64,000 nt of DNA, from assembly GCF_016583565.1 (NCBI RefSeq), contig NZ_NRRF01000012.1, positions 42,501 to 106,500 on the forward strand. The letters are read 5' to 3'. Within the stretch, counting starts at the first letter, position 1. Every line of letters starts with the position of its first letter. Source of the stretch: Thiocystis violacea. Its GTDB lineage: Bacteria > Pseudomonadota > Gammaproteobacteria > Chromatiales > Chromatiaceae. The translations under genes and the position numbers were made by a program. The notes below the pieces were generated by a model, which did not search any database, was not told the DNA's origin, and was given only the letters and a program-made list of their open reading frames with translations. Positions 37,933 to 47,017 of this stretch are shown here, piece after piece.

Positions 37933-39195
37933 TCATGACACCGCTTGCGGAATGCGCGCGACGCCACTCTTGATGGCGGCGAGGGAGACCGCTTGCGGCA
38001 CCCGCTCGCGCAGCCGCGGATCGAAGGGCTTCGGAATGATGTAGTCCGGACCGAAGTGCAGCGCGTCCAGACCATAGGCCGCGAGGACTTCGCCGGGAAC
38101 AGGCTCGTGAGCCAAGGCGCGGAGCGCCTCGACCGCCGCGATCTGCATGTCCTCGTTGATGCGCGATGCGCGCACGTCCAGGGCACCGCGGAAGATGAAG
38201 GGAAAGCCGAGGACATTGTTGATCTGATTCGGATAGTCCGATCGGCCGGTGGCCATGATCAGATCCTGGCGCACCCGCATCGCCACCGACGGGCGGATCT
38301 CGGGAACTGGATTCGAGAGGGCGAACACCACGGGCCGCGGCGCCATGGAGGCGAGCATCTTCTCCGAGACGAGATCCGGTCCCGAGACGCCGATGAAGAC
38401 GTCGGCCCCTTCCATGGCATCCGCGAGCGTGCGTTTCTCCGTATCGGCGGCGACCCCGAACTTATAGGGGTTCAGATCCTTGCGGCCCAGGTGGATGATC
38501 CCCTGGCGGTCGACGCAGAAGATATTGTTGCGATGGGCGCCCAGCGTCATGAGCAGGCGGATCCCGGCGATGCCGGCGGCACCCGCGCCCAAGACGACGA
38601 TGCGCGCCTCTTCCAGCGTCTTGCCCTGTAGCTCGAGCGCGTTCAGCAGCCCGGCCGCGATGATGATCGCGGTGCCATGCTGATCGTCATGAAAGACGGG
38701 GATGTCCAGCTGCTCGATGAGCGCCTGCTCGATCTCGAAGCAATGCGGCGCGGCGATGTCTTCCAGGTTGATCCCCCCGAAGGTCGGGGCGATGCGCGTC
38801 ACCGTCTCGATGAACGCTTGCGGATGCTCGGCCTGGACCTCGATATCGAAACAGTCGATATCCGCGAACCGCTTGAAGAGCACCGCCTTGCCTTCCATGA
38901 CCGGCTTGCCGGCCAGGCCGCCGACGTTTCCGAGGCCGAGCACAGCGCTCCCGTCAGTGATCACCGCAACCAGATTGCCCTTATTGGTGTAGTCGTAAGC
39001 CCGTTGCGGATCGGCATGGATCCGCCGCACCGGCTCCGCCACTCCGGGCGTATAGGCGAGCGAGAGATCATGTTGCGTATCGGCCGGCTTGGTCAGCGCG
39101 ATGCCGATCTTGCCCGGCTTCGGATGCGCGTGGAAATCCAGCGCCTCGCGGTTCAAGTCTGCGTCGGGATGGGCGAAGCTCTCGGGGTCGGTCAC
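37933..39195 (-). CDS. maeB: malic enzyme (short form, no phosphotransacetylase domain)
   Basis: Oxidative decarboxylation of malate to pyruvate. The N-terminal domain starts with EALDFHAHPKPGKIGIALTK and includes AYTPGVAEPVRRI and the catalytic-lysine region VMEGKAVLFK. The NAD(P)-binding part has VVLGAGAAGIAGIRLLM. The GTG start at 39195 has GGAGAG upstream and gives 420 residues. The phosphotransacetylase-like C-terminal domain of E. coli MaeB is missing, as in many NADP malic enzymes. Cofactor choice is not settled by the sequence. The gene lies upstream of mdh. Confidence 0.94.
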   Translation of the reverse strand: MTDPESFAHPDADLNREALDFHAHPKPGKIGIALTKPADTQHDLSLAYTPGVAEPVRRIHADPQRAYDYTNKGNLVAVITDGSAVLGLGNVGGLAGKPVMEGKAVLFKRFADIDCFDIEVQAEHPQAFIETVTRIAPTFGGINLEDIAAPHCFEIEQALIEQLDIPVFHDDQHGTAIIIAAGLLNALELQGKTLEEARIVVLGAGAAGIAGIRLLMTLGAHRNNIFCVDRQGIIHLGRKDLNPYKFGVAADTEKRTLADAMEGADVFIGVSGPDLVSEKMLASMAPRPVVFALSNPVPEIRPSVAMRVRQDLIMATGRSDYPNQINNVLGFPFIFRGALDVRASRINEDMQIAAVEALRALAHEPVPGEVLAAYGLDALHFGPDYIIPKPFDPRLRERVPQAVSLAAIKSGVARIPQAVS

Positions 39196-39484
39196 GGTGC
39201 GCTCTCCAATGGAATCTTCGGCCGTCTGTCGACCGATCGACAAAGCCCCAGTCGGCGGCAGTCTCCACGAGAAGGTCCATGAAGGCGCACGATGAGGTCG
39301 TGCATCGGCAGGCGGTGACGGCGGCATCATCTCCCCGCCGTGGCGGCGAGTCAAATGACGCGGGTGCGGATAATAGAAGCGACCAATCGTCTCTTGGTCA
39401 GAATGGCAAGGCGATCGAGAGCGCGAGGTCTGTCGGCGCGCGAGGCACAGTTGACTCGCACGACCCGCGCCCGATCTAGGTCTC

Positions 39485-39685
39485 TCAGCGCGAATACCTG
39501 CGACGGAATTTGTCGACGCGTCCCCCGGTATCCAGAACCTTCTGCTTTCCGGTGTAGAAGGGATGGCAGGAGGAGCAGACTTCGATGTGCATCTCTTGAC
39601 CCTTGGTGGATCGCGTCGTGAACTCGTTGCCGCAGCTGCAGACCACCTTCACATCGGTGTAATCCGGATGGATTCCTTCTTTCAT
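39485..39685 (-). CDS. rpmE: 50S ribosomal protein L31, zinc-binding form
   Basis: A 66-residue ribosomal protein. All four zinc-binding cysteines are present (C16, C18, C37, C40: VVCSCGNEF and [13 protein letters not shown]), so this is the C+ form that can store zinc. The ATG at 39685 gives the standard N-terminus MKEGIHPDY. The next gene on its strand is malic enzyme, about 290 bp downstream; malic enzyme and rpmE are also close in Pseudomonas. Confidence 0.97.
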   Translation of the reverse strand: MKEGIHPDYTDVKVVCSCGNEFTTRSTKGQEMHIEVCSSCHPFYTGKQKVLDTGGRVDKFRRRYSR

Positions 39686-39919
39686 GATGACCCTTTTTGG
39701 CCCGCTTGGGCTTTGGAATTCTTGTAAAACGCGCAAGCGTACCAGGAATCTTCCACGCAGGCAACGCGTGATTGCGAGCCCGCTAACCCGCTCAACACCC
39801 GTCGTCTCCTAGGCGGCTCGGTTGACGGCCCTTGGGGCTCGCCGCCAGCGGCGTTACGCAGACAACAGCCTCTCTCGCGTTCGGGATTTAGCTTCCCTGC
39901 CAGTTGACCAGCCTGCGTT

Positions 39920-41584
39920 TCAGAGCAGGATCAAGGTCGCCAGTCCCAGAAAGGCGAAGAAGCCGACGATGTCGGTGACCGTGGTCAGCACCACGCCGCC
40001 AGCCAGTGCCGGATCGATACCGAAGCGGCGCATGAGCAGCGGGATGGTGACCCCGGAGACCGCCGCACACAGCAGATTGAGCAGAATGGCCACGGCAATG
40101 ATGCCGCCGATGAGCCAATTGCCGAACCAGAGAATGGCCAGCGCGGCCACCACCAGCGCCCAGAGCAGACCGTTCAGGAGTCCGATGCCGACCTCTTTGA
40201 GCAGCAGGATGCGGGTGTTGCCGCTGCCGAGCTGACCGGTCGCCAACCCGCGGATCACCAGCGTGAGCGTCTGGCTGCCGGCGATACCGCCCATGCTGGC
40301 GACGATCGGCATCAGCACCGCGAGCGCCACCACCTGCTGCAGCGTGCCCTCGAAGAGGCCGATGACCCAGGCCGCGAGGAAGGCGGTGATGAGATTGATG
40401 CCAAGCCAAACCGCGCGCCGACGGCTGCTGGCCAGCACCGGGGCGAACATATCCGTTTCCTCGTCGAGGCCCGCCATGCCCATCATCGCGTGGGCGGACT
40501 GCTCGCGGATGACGTCGACCACGTCATCGATGGTGATGCGCCCCAGCAGCCGGCCCTGCGCATCCACCACCGGGGCGGAGGTCAGATCCTGCTCCTCGAA
40601 GCGGCGCGCCACCGCATCGCTCGGCTGATCGGCTGGCACAGGTTCGAAGTCGGCCTCCATGAGGTCGGCGACGGCCGTCTGCAGATCCGCGGTCAGCACA
40701 CGGCCGGTCCGCAGGATGCCCTGATACTGATGTTTGCGGTCGATGACGAAGAGCTTGTCGGTGTTCAGCGGCAGATCCTCGCGCAGGCGCAGATAGCGCA
40801 GCAGGGTGCCGACCTTGATGTTGGAGCGCACCGCGATCTGGTCCATGTTCATGAGACCGCCGGCGCTGTCCTCGGGATAGGCGAGCATCGACTGCAGCCG
40901 CTCGCGCTCGCGCCGATCCATGGCCTCCAGGATTTGACGGCCGGTGGCTGTCGGTAGGTCCTGGATGAGGTCGACCAGGTCATCGGGCTCGAGGCCCCGC
41001 GCGGCGTCGACCAGGTGATCCAGGTCCATCTCCGTGGCCAGCCGCCGACGCACCTCCTCGTGCAGGTGGCGCAGCACCTTGCCCGTGCGCTCGCCCTCCA
41101 CCATGTCCCAGGCCGTGGCGCGCTCGGTCGCCGGCAGCGACTCCAGCAATCCGGCGATGCGCGCCGGATGCAGCTTGCGGAATAGGCGCGCGATGCGCTT
41201 GAGCTTGCCCTGGTCCAGCGCATCCAGGACGAGGCGCAACTGGGTTTCCGGCTCGTCTTCCAGGCGGGCATCCGCGACGGGCGCGGCCAGATCGGTGGAA
41301 TCCTCGTTTGGGGCTGCGTCGGCCTCGAGGTCGCGCACGAGCTGCGCGCGTAGCGCCGCGGACAGATGTGCGAGCACCTTCGGCTCCGTGCGTGCATCGA
41401 CCTGATGCCAGGCGGCAACGCGCTGCTCTGGCGTGAGCGTTTCAAGCAAGCTCGCGACCTTCGCCGGATGCATGGCTTTGAGCAGGCGGCGCACGCGCTT
41501 GCCCTGGTTCTGCGCGAGCATCTCGCGCAGGCGATGGATCTCGGTCGCGACGGAATCGTCTCGCTCCTGCGTTTGTGGTTTCAA
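39920..41584 (-). CDS. mgtE: magnesium transporter MgtE with a duplicated N domain
   Basis: Mg2+ channel of 554 residues, about 100 longer than the usual 450. The transmembrane part (about residues 390-554, five helices, including MGGIAGSQTLTLVIRG and GGVVLTTVTDIVGF) and two CBS domains (about 240-370) are normal. The helical N domain appears twice: residues 34-83 and 134-183 align with an offset of exactly 100 and 20 of 50 positions identical. Both copies carry HPA(K/R)(V/I)A.LLE.L. The extra copy may change the Mg2+-sensing plug. The gene stands alone between rpmE and hemW. Confidence 0.95.
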   Translation of the reverse strand: MKPQTQERDDSVATEIHRLREMLAQNQGKRVRRLLKAMHPAKVASLLETLTPEQRVAAWHQVDARTEPKVLAHLSAALRAQLVRDLEADAAPNEDSTDLAAPVADARLEDEPETQLRLVLDALDQGKLKRIARLFRKLHPARIAGLLESLPATERATAWDMVEGERTGKVLRHLHEEVRRRLATEMDLDHLVDAARGLEPDDLVDLIQDLPTATGRQILEAMDRRERERLQSMLAYPEDSAGGLMNMDQIAVRSNIKVGTLLRYLRLREDLPLNTDKLFVIDRKHQYQGILRTGRVLTADLQTAVADLMEADFEPVPADQPSDAVARRFEEQDLTSAPVVDAQGRLLGRITIDDVVDVIREQSAHAMMGMAGLDEETDMFAPVLASSRRRAVWLGINLITAFLAAWVIGLFEGTLQQVVALAVLMPIVASMGGIAGSQTLTLVIRGLATGQLGSGNTRILLLKEVGIGLLNGLLWALVVAALAILWFGNWLIGGIIAVAILLNLLCAAVSGVTIPLLMRRFGIDPALAGGVVLTTVTDIVGFFAFLGLATLILL

Positions 41585-41790
41585 GTGGGTCGTCCGTTTG
41601 GATAGGCGTTGACGTCGACAGGATCACGCATGGGCATCTCGCCCAGTCGATTCAGGGCGCGTCCGCCCGGTGAGAGAGATGCGCGGACCTTATCGAACCA
41701 GTCGATGATGAATTCCGCGCCGGCCGGAAGAGGCGCCCGGCATGCCGTCCTCACCCTGGATGGCGTCGTCGAGGTCGGGCGAGGGCGTTC

Positions 41791-42996
41791 TCAAGCGCCT
41801 CCTTCTTTCGTGCCTGGCATGAACCGGGTCACCAGATCGTCGAGGAAGCGCTCGCCCAGTGCCGTGGGCCTGACCAGGCCGTCGCGGAGACACAAGAGGC
41901 CGTCTTGCACCGCCGCTTCGATGCGGGGGTGGATCCTGGACCAGTCTAGGCCTGTGGTGTCCTCGAAGAGTCGCATTTGGAATCCGCCGTTCAAGCGCAA
42001 AACGTTGAGTGCGAATTCGAACAGGGTCTCCGGTTCGCTCAGCACCCGCGCCGTGCCCACCAGGTCAGCGGGCTCCCGGTCGAGATAATCCTGGGGATTC
42101 GGCCGCTTGGCGGTACGTCGGATCGACCAGCCCGAGGCAGCGTCCCCGCTATCCGTCAGCTTTCCGTGCGCACCGGCGCCGAGACCGAGATAGTCGCCAA
42201 AGCGCCAGTAGTTGAGGTTGTGACGACAGGGTCGGCCGGGGCGGGCGTAGGCCGAGACCTCGTAGCGGGCGTATCCGGCCGCTTCCAGCCGCCGAATGCC
42301 GTGCTCGCTCATGTCCGCCGCCAGATCCTCATCCGGGCGCTCGGGCGGCTGCGCGTGGAAGCGGGTGTGCGGCTCGATCGTCAACTGGTAGTAGGAGATG
42401 TGCTCCGGCTCAAGCGCGATCAGGTCCTGCAGATCCCGAGCCGCCTCTTGCAGCGTCTGGCCCGGCAGCGCGAACATCATGTCGAGATTGAGGTTCTCGA
42501 AACCGGCGGCGCGTGCCATGCGCACCGCCGCGCGTGCCTGCGCGGGGTCATGGATTCGCCCGAGTCTGCCCAATTGGTCCGCGGACAGGCTCTGCACACC
42601 GATGGAGAGCCGATTCACGCCGGCCTCGCGATACGCCTGGAAGTGCCGCGCATCGACCGTGCCGGGATTGGCTTCCAGCGTGATCTCCACGTCCGACGCC
42701 AGATCCATGCGCGCCTGAATGCCCGCCAGCAGACGGCGTGCCATGCCCCCCGGTAGAAGACTCGGGGTCCCACCGCCGATGAAGATGGATTGCAAAGGCC
42801 GCCGCGCGGCAGGTCTGCTCAGATCCTCATCCAGATCCGCCAACAGCTGAGCGACATAGCGCTCGAACGGGGGCGATTGGCCGGCCCCGTGCGAGTTGAA
42901 ATCGCAATAGGGGCATTTGCGGACACACCAGGGGATGTGCACGTAGAGGCTCAGCGGAGGTCCGCTTGCCCGCACAGTCTCCGCCCGGAGACTCAC
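41791..42996 (-). CDS. hemW: radical SAM heme chaperone HemW
   Basis: HemN-like radical SAM protein. The 4Fe-4S motif is C24xxxC28xxC31 (PWCVRKCPYCDFNSH). GGGTPSLL and HNLNYWRFGDYLGLGAGAHG are typical of HemW; members bind heme and do not act as coproporphyrinogen oxidase. It is 401 residues from a GTG start with GAGG 5 nt upstream. The C-terminal HemN region (ETLFEFALNVLRLNGGF) is complete. It lies downstream of an S1-domain gene and uvrD on the same strand. Confidence 0.93.
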   Translation of the reverse strand: MSLRAETVRASGPPLSLYVHIPWCVRKCPYCDFNSHGAGQSPPFERYVAQLLADLDEDLSRPAARRPLQSIFIGGGTPSLLPGGMARRLLAGIQARMDLASDVEITLEANPGTVDARHFQAYREAGVNRLSIGVQSLSADQLGRLGRIHDPAQARAAVRMARAAGFENLNLDMMFALPGQTLQEAARDLQDLIALEPEHISYYQLTIEPHTRFHAQPPERPDEDLAADMSEHGIRRLEAAGYARYEVSAYARPGRPCRHNLNYWRFGDYLGLGAGAHGKLTDSGDAASGWSIRRTAKRPNPQDYLDREPADLVGTARVLSEPETLFEFALNVLRLNGGFQMRLFEDTTGLDWSRIHPRIEAAVQDGLLCLRDGLVRPTALGERFLDDLVTRFMPGTKEGGA

Positions 42997-43095
42997 CTTG
43001 GCCTCGCGGCGATTCCGCGCAGGCGCGATGACACAGTGCCTGCGCCTGGCATCACGCCTCTCACCCCGCGGCGATCCGCTGGCACCGACGCAGGA

Positions 43096-44307
43096 CTAGC
43101 GGCCCTTGCTCAGGCTCTCCTTCAGGAGTTCGCCGAAACTGCCCATGGTCTTTTCCGGTGCAGCGGCAGCCGGTTTGGCCGACTTGAGGGCGTCGGTGGC
43201 AGCCGCCTCGCGTGCGCGCTGCTCATCCAGTGACAGGCTGATACGGTGGCGCTCGAGATCGATACCCAGCACGCTCGCCTCGACCAGGTCGCCCTCCTTG
43301 AGGATCTCGCTCGGGTGGTTGATCCGTTTCTCCGCGCCGAGTTCGCTGATGTGCGCCAGACCGTCGATCCCGGGCGCCAGCTCGATGAAGGCACCGAAGG
43401 GCTGGAGCCGCATCACGCGTCCCTGAACGCGGGTTCCGACGGGGAAGGCCTCGATGGCATCCAGCCAGGGATCGCGGCTGACCGCGCGAATCGAGAGCGC
43501 GATCTTCTCGCGCTTCTTGGCGTCGCTCGGCTGCTCGATCCGCAAGACGCCGACCTCCACCGTCTGACCGACCTGCAGGATCTCCTTCGGGTGCTTCACA
43601 TGCCCGAAGGCCAACTCGCTGATGTGGATCATGCCCTCGAGACCACCGATATCGACGAAGGCGCCATAGTCTTTCAACGACGTCACGGTGCCCGTGAGCA
43701 CCGCGCCTTCCTTGAGCAGGGCACGGGTCTCCTCGGCCTTGATGCGTTGCTCCTCCTCGAGGATCGCACGCCGCGAGACGACCAGATTGGGCCGGCGCCC
43801 GCCCTCGAACTTGGTCACGCGGAAGTCGAACCGCTGACCGACGAACTCGGAGAGGTCATCGATGAAGCGGATATCGATCTGCGAGGCCGGACAGAAGGCG
43901 CGAATACCGGCGACCTGAATGTCGAGCCCGCCCTTGACCGCCGCGGTGACCTGACCCTGGACCGGCAGACCTTGTCGATAGGCGCGCTCCACCTCGTCGA
44001 GTCCATGGGCCTTGTGTCCGTGTTGACTGCCGAGCAGCAGCATGCCGCTCTCCTCGTCCTTGCCGGTCACATGGCTCTCGATCTCGTCACCGACCGCATG
44101 CTTGAGCTGGCCCTCCGCATCTTTGAGCGAGGCAATCTCCAAGCGCCCCTCCGACTTCGCGCCCAGGTCGACGAAGGCGTATTCCTCCCCCATCGCGATC
44201 AGTGTGCCCTTGACCTTTTCCCCCACTGTCGGGTCGCCCTTGAGGCTCTGCGGGTGGGTTTGGTCGAATTGGTTGAGCAGGTCTTCGAAGCTTTGTGAGT
44301 CGGACAT
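43096..44307 (-). CDS. S1 RNA-binding protein with four S1 domains, RpsA-like paralogue
   Basis: A 403-residue cytoplasmic protein of four S1 repeats, starting near residues 25, 105, 185 and 275. The second lacks the usual aromatic signature. The last two are most canonical (TSLKDYGAFVDIGGLEGMIH; RLQPFGAFIELAPGIDGLAH). True ribosomal S1 has six domains and about 560 residues, so this is a short paralogue, perhaps acting in translation of selected mRNAs. A Lys/Ala-rich tail ends the chain. The ATG at 44307 is preferred over an upstream TTG. It lies between uvrD and hemW. Confidence 0.88.
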   Translation of the reverse strand: MSDSQSFEDLLNQFDQTHPQSLKGDPTVGEKVKGTLIAMGEEYAFVDLGAKSEGRLEIASLKDAEGQLKHAVGDEIESHVTGKDEESGMLLLGSQHGHKAHGLDEVERAYRQGLPVQGQVTAAVKGGLDIQVAGIRAFCPASQIDIRFIDDLSEFVGQRFDFRVTKFEGGRRPNLVVSRRAILEEEQRIKAEETRALLKEGAVLTGTVTSLKDYGAFVDIGGLEGMIHISELAFGHVKHPKEILQVGQTVEVGVLRIEQPSDAKKREKIALSIRAVSRDPWLDAIEAFPVGTRVQGRVMRLQPFGAFIELAPGIDGLAHISELGAEKRINHPSEILKEGDLVEASVLGIDLERHRISLSLDEQRAREAAATDALKSAKPAAAAPEKTMGSFGELLKESLSKGR

Positions 44308-44389
44308 GGGTGAGACGGAGGATGACAAGTGGATGGATGATCCTGGCTATTGTAGGGCGTAATCGCCATTCGCCCCAGTGGCGAGCGGT

Positions 44390-46564
44390 TCAGCCGGTGG
44401 GTTCCAGGTGTGCGTAGGCGAGCACCAGCCACTTGGCCCCGACATCCTGGAAGTTGATCTGGATCCTGGCCTGAGCGCCGCGCCCTTCGCTGTTCAAGAC
44501 GACTCCCTCGCCGAACTTGGGGTGCCGCACGCGTTGGCCGAGCTGAAATCCCTCGGGGGCGGCGGCGCCCGAGAGGCTTCCCGGGGGGGGGCTCGGCGCG
44601 CGCATCTGACGCTTGACCCCGCCGCCGCGGATCTCTTCCATCAGCCCAGCCGGGATCTCGCGCAGAAAGCGGGAGGGTGCTGGATAGTCCTCGCGCCCAT
44701 AGAGCCGGCGGCTTTCCGCATGGCTGACGTAGAGCTGCTGCATGGCGCGGGTCATGCCGACGTAGCAGAGCCGGCGCTCCTCCTCCAGCCGGTCCGGGTC
44801 CTCGGCCGACAGGTTGTGCGGGAAGAGCCCTTCCTCCAGACCGACCAGGAAGACGATGGGGAACTCCAAACCCTTGGCGCTGTGCAAGGTCATCAGCTGC
44901 ACGCTGTCCTCGCCCTGGTCGGCCTGGGTCTCGCCGGCTTCCAAGGCGGCATGCGCGAGGAAGGCGCCGAGCGGATCGCCTTCCTCGTCCTCCAGCTCCT
45001 GCTCGAAGCGCAGGACGGTGTCGACCAGCTGCTCCAGGTTCTCGACGCGATCCTGTCCCTTGCCGTCCTTGTTCTTTTTGTAGTGCTCCGGTAGACCGGC
45101 GGTTTGAATCGTCCGGTTGGTCACCTCAGCCAGCTCGCGCTCGGCGCCGCCGGCCTTCAGCTCGAGGATCAGCGCGATGAAGGCGCGCAGCGAACCGCTC
45201 GCACGCGGCCCCAAGGCCCCCGTCGCGCTGAGATCCTGGGCGGCTTGCCACAATGAGACACGCGCCTCGCGCGCCTGCTCGCGCAGCAGCTCCAGCGTGC
45301 GGTCGCCGATCCCTCGGGTTGGCGTATTCACCACGCGCTCGAAGGCCGCGTCGTCATCCGGATTGGAGAGCAGGCGCAGATAGGCCAGCGCATCGCGGAT
45401 CTCGGCGCGTTCGAAGAACCGCAGGCCGCCGTAGACCCGGTAGGGGATCTGTGCCTGGATCAGCGCCTCCTCGAACAGCCGCGACTGCGCGGTCGTGCGA
45501 TAGAGGATGGCGCACTCATCGCGTCGGTAGCCTTCCTCCTGGACGAAGCGGCGGATGCGCTCGATCACGAAGCGGGCCTCGTCCACCTCGTTGAAGGCGC
45601 TGTAGCGGCGGATCGGATCGCCGTCGGTGTCCTCCGTCCAGAGGTTTTTTCCCAAGCGCGACGGATTGTTCGCGATCAGCGCATTGGCCGCCGCCAGGAT
45701 GTTGCCGGTCGAGCGATAGTTCTGCTCCAGCCGGATCGTCCGCGTGGTCGGGTAGTCGTGCTGGAAGGACTGGATGTTCTCCACCCGTGCCCCACGCCAG
45801 CCATAGATCGACTGGTCATCGTCGCCCACGGCGAAGAGGTTGTCGTTCTGCCCGGCGAGCAGCCGCAGCCAGGCATATTGGATGGCATTAGTGTCCTGGA
45901 ACTCGTCGACCAGGATGTGCCGGAAACGCTGCTGGTAGTGATGCAGGATGTCCGGGCGCTCACGCAGCAGCTCCAGCGCGCAGAGCAGCAGATCCGCGAA
46001 ATCCAGCATGCCGCCGCGGATGCGGATCGCCTCGTACTCCCGGTAGACCGCGATCATCTTCTCCATGAAGAAGTCGCCGCCGCTCTCCAGATGCTGCGGG
46101 CGCAGACCTTCGTCCTTCTGCTTGTTGATGAAACCCTGAACTTGACGGGGCGGATAGCGCGACTCGTCGAGCTGCATGGCTTTGAGGATGCGCTTGATCG
46201 ACCGAAATTGGTCGTCCGCATCCAGGATCTGGAAATGCTGAGGCAGCTTGGCGTCCTGCCAGTGCGCGCGCAAGAAGCGGTGCGCCAATCCATGGAAGGT
46301 TCCGACCCACATCCCGCCGACCGGCGCGCCGAGCATCTCCTCCAGGCGCGCGCGCATCTCGCGCGCGGCCTTGTTCGTGAAGGTGACCGCCAGGATCGAC
46401 CAAGGCGGCAGTCGCTCCACCTGAAGCAGCCAGGCGATGCGGTGTACCAACACCCGTGTCTTGCCGGAGCCAGCCCCCGCGAGGATGAGCAAGTTGCCGG
46501 CTTCGGCCGACACCGCGTCGCGCTGGGCATCGTTGAGTGAGTCGAGGAGATGAGAAACGTCCAT
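44390..46564 (-). CDS. uvrD: DNA helicase II UvrD
   Basis: Superfamily 1A 3'-5' helicase of nucleotide-excision and mismatch repair, 724 residues. Motifs in order: Walker A LAGAGSGKT (about residues 28-36), motif Ia FTNKAAREM, motif II VDEFQDTN, motif III GDDDQSIYGWRGA, motif IV RLEQNYRS, motif V MTLHSAKGLEF, motif VI CYVGMTRA. The C-terminal tail folds into the Tudor-like domain of UvrD/PcrA (FQLGQRVRHPKFGEGVV). It is transcribed away from the DnaA-box region. Confidence 0.96.
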   Translation of the reverse strand: MDVSHLLDSLNDAQRDAVSAEAGNLLILAGAGSGKTRVLVHRIAWLLQVERLPPWSILAVTFTNKAAREMRARLEEMLGAPVGGMWVGTFHGLAHRFLRAHWQDAKLPQHFQILDADDQFRSIKRILKAMQLDESRYPPRQVQGFINKQKDEGLRPQHLESGGDFFMEKMIAVYREYEAIRIRGGMLDFADLLLCALELLRERPDILHHYQQRFRHILVDEFQDTNAIQYAWLRLLAGQNDNLFAVGDDDQSIYGWRGARVENIQSFQHDYPTTRTIRLEQNYRSTGNILAAANALIANNPSRLGKNLWTEDTDGDPIRRYSAFNEVDEARFVIERIRRFVQEEGYRRDECAILYRTTAQSRLFEEALIQAQIPYRVYGGLRFFERAEIRDALAYLRLLSNPDDDAAFERVVNTPTRGIGDRTLELLREQAREARVSLWQAAQDLSATGALGPRASGSLRAFIALILELKAGGAERELAEVTNRTIQTAGLPEHYKKNKDGKGQDRVENLEQLVDTVLRFEQELEDEEGDPLGAFLAHAALEAGETQADQGEDSVQLMTLHSAKGLEFPIVFLVGLEEGLFPHNLSAEDPDRLEEERRLCYVGMTRAMQQLYVSHAESRRLYGREDYPAPSRFLREIPAGLMEEIRGGGVKRQMRAPSPPPGSLSGAAAPEGFQLGQRVRHPKFGEGVVLNSEGRGAQARIQINFQDVGAKWLVLAYAHLEPTG

Positions 46565-47017
46565 CGGCGGATTCTACCAACCTCGCGGCGAGCGCCCTAA
46601 TCGAGGGGGCAGGGGGCGATCGATTTTAGGGGCGACGGCGCTTCTCTATATTTACAATCTTGAAGAAAGAATAACTGTAATAAGGGCTGTGGATAACTCG
46701 ATTTTTCAGAAAACCTTCGCATTTTTAAGTGCTTGAGGCATCGATTCACACGGACGAGAATGTGGATAAGCGGTGGTTAAAATAAGGCCTCGGATTGATC
46801 CACAGGCTATGCACAGAGAAACCAGGCTGCTTATCAACAGCTTGTTATCGTCCGTAAGTCATTGATATTAAATAGTCGGCTAATGTTCGCGACGCCGAGG
46901 TCCGACGCGACTCCGCTGGCGTGCCCTGCTCTTCGCGCCCCGATGCCTCAGGGCGTAGTAGAATGCGCGGCTCGACCAGTCGGGGATATCCACCAAATTC
47001 AGATCGGGCACCCTTTC
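46565..47017. other. intergenic region between uvrD and hemE
   Basis: 453 bp without a gene. It holds the divergent promoters of uvrD and hemE and the DnaA-box cluster described separately. The hemE reading frame is open upstream to 46862 but that part lacks family features. Confidence 0.7.
46621..46860. other. AT-rich DnaA-box cluster, candidate replication origin or DnaA-titration site
   Basis: Two perfect DnaA boxes on the minus strand (TTATCCACA, at 46688-46696 and 46761-46769). Three single-mismatch boxes lie on the plus strand: TGATCCACA 46796-46804, CTATGCACA 46807-46815, TTATCAACA 46831-46839. I count 104 G or C in these 240 bases (43%), far below the flanking genes. The lowest part (38-40% GC, 46621-46740) lies to one side of most boxes, as in an unwinding element. 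From here to 20.5 kb leftward all genes but one point left, as expected of a leading strand. A dnaA gene is not near, so function is not settled. Confidence 0.55.
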
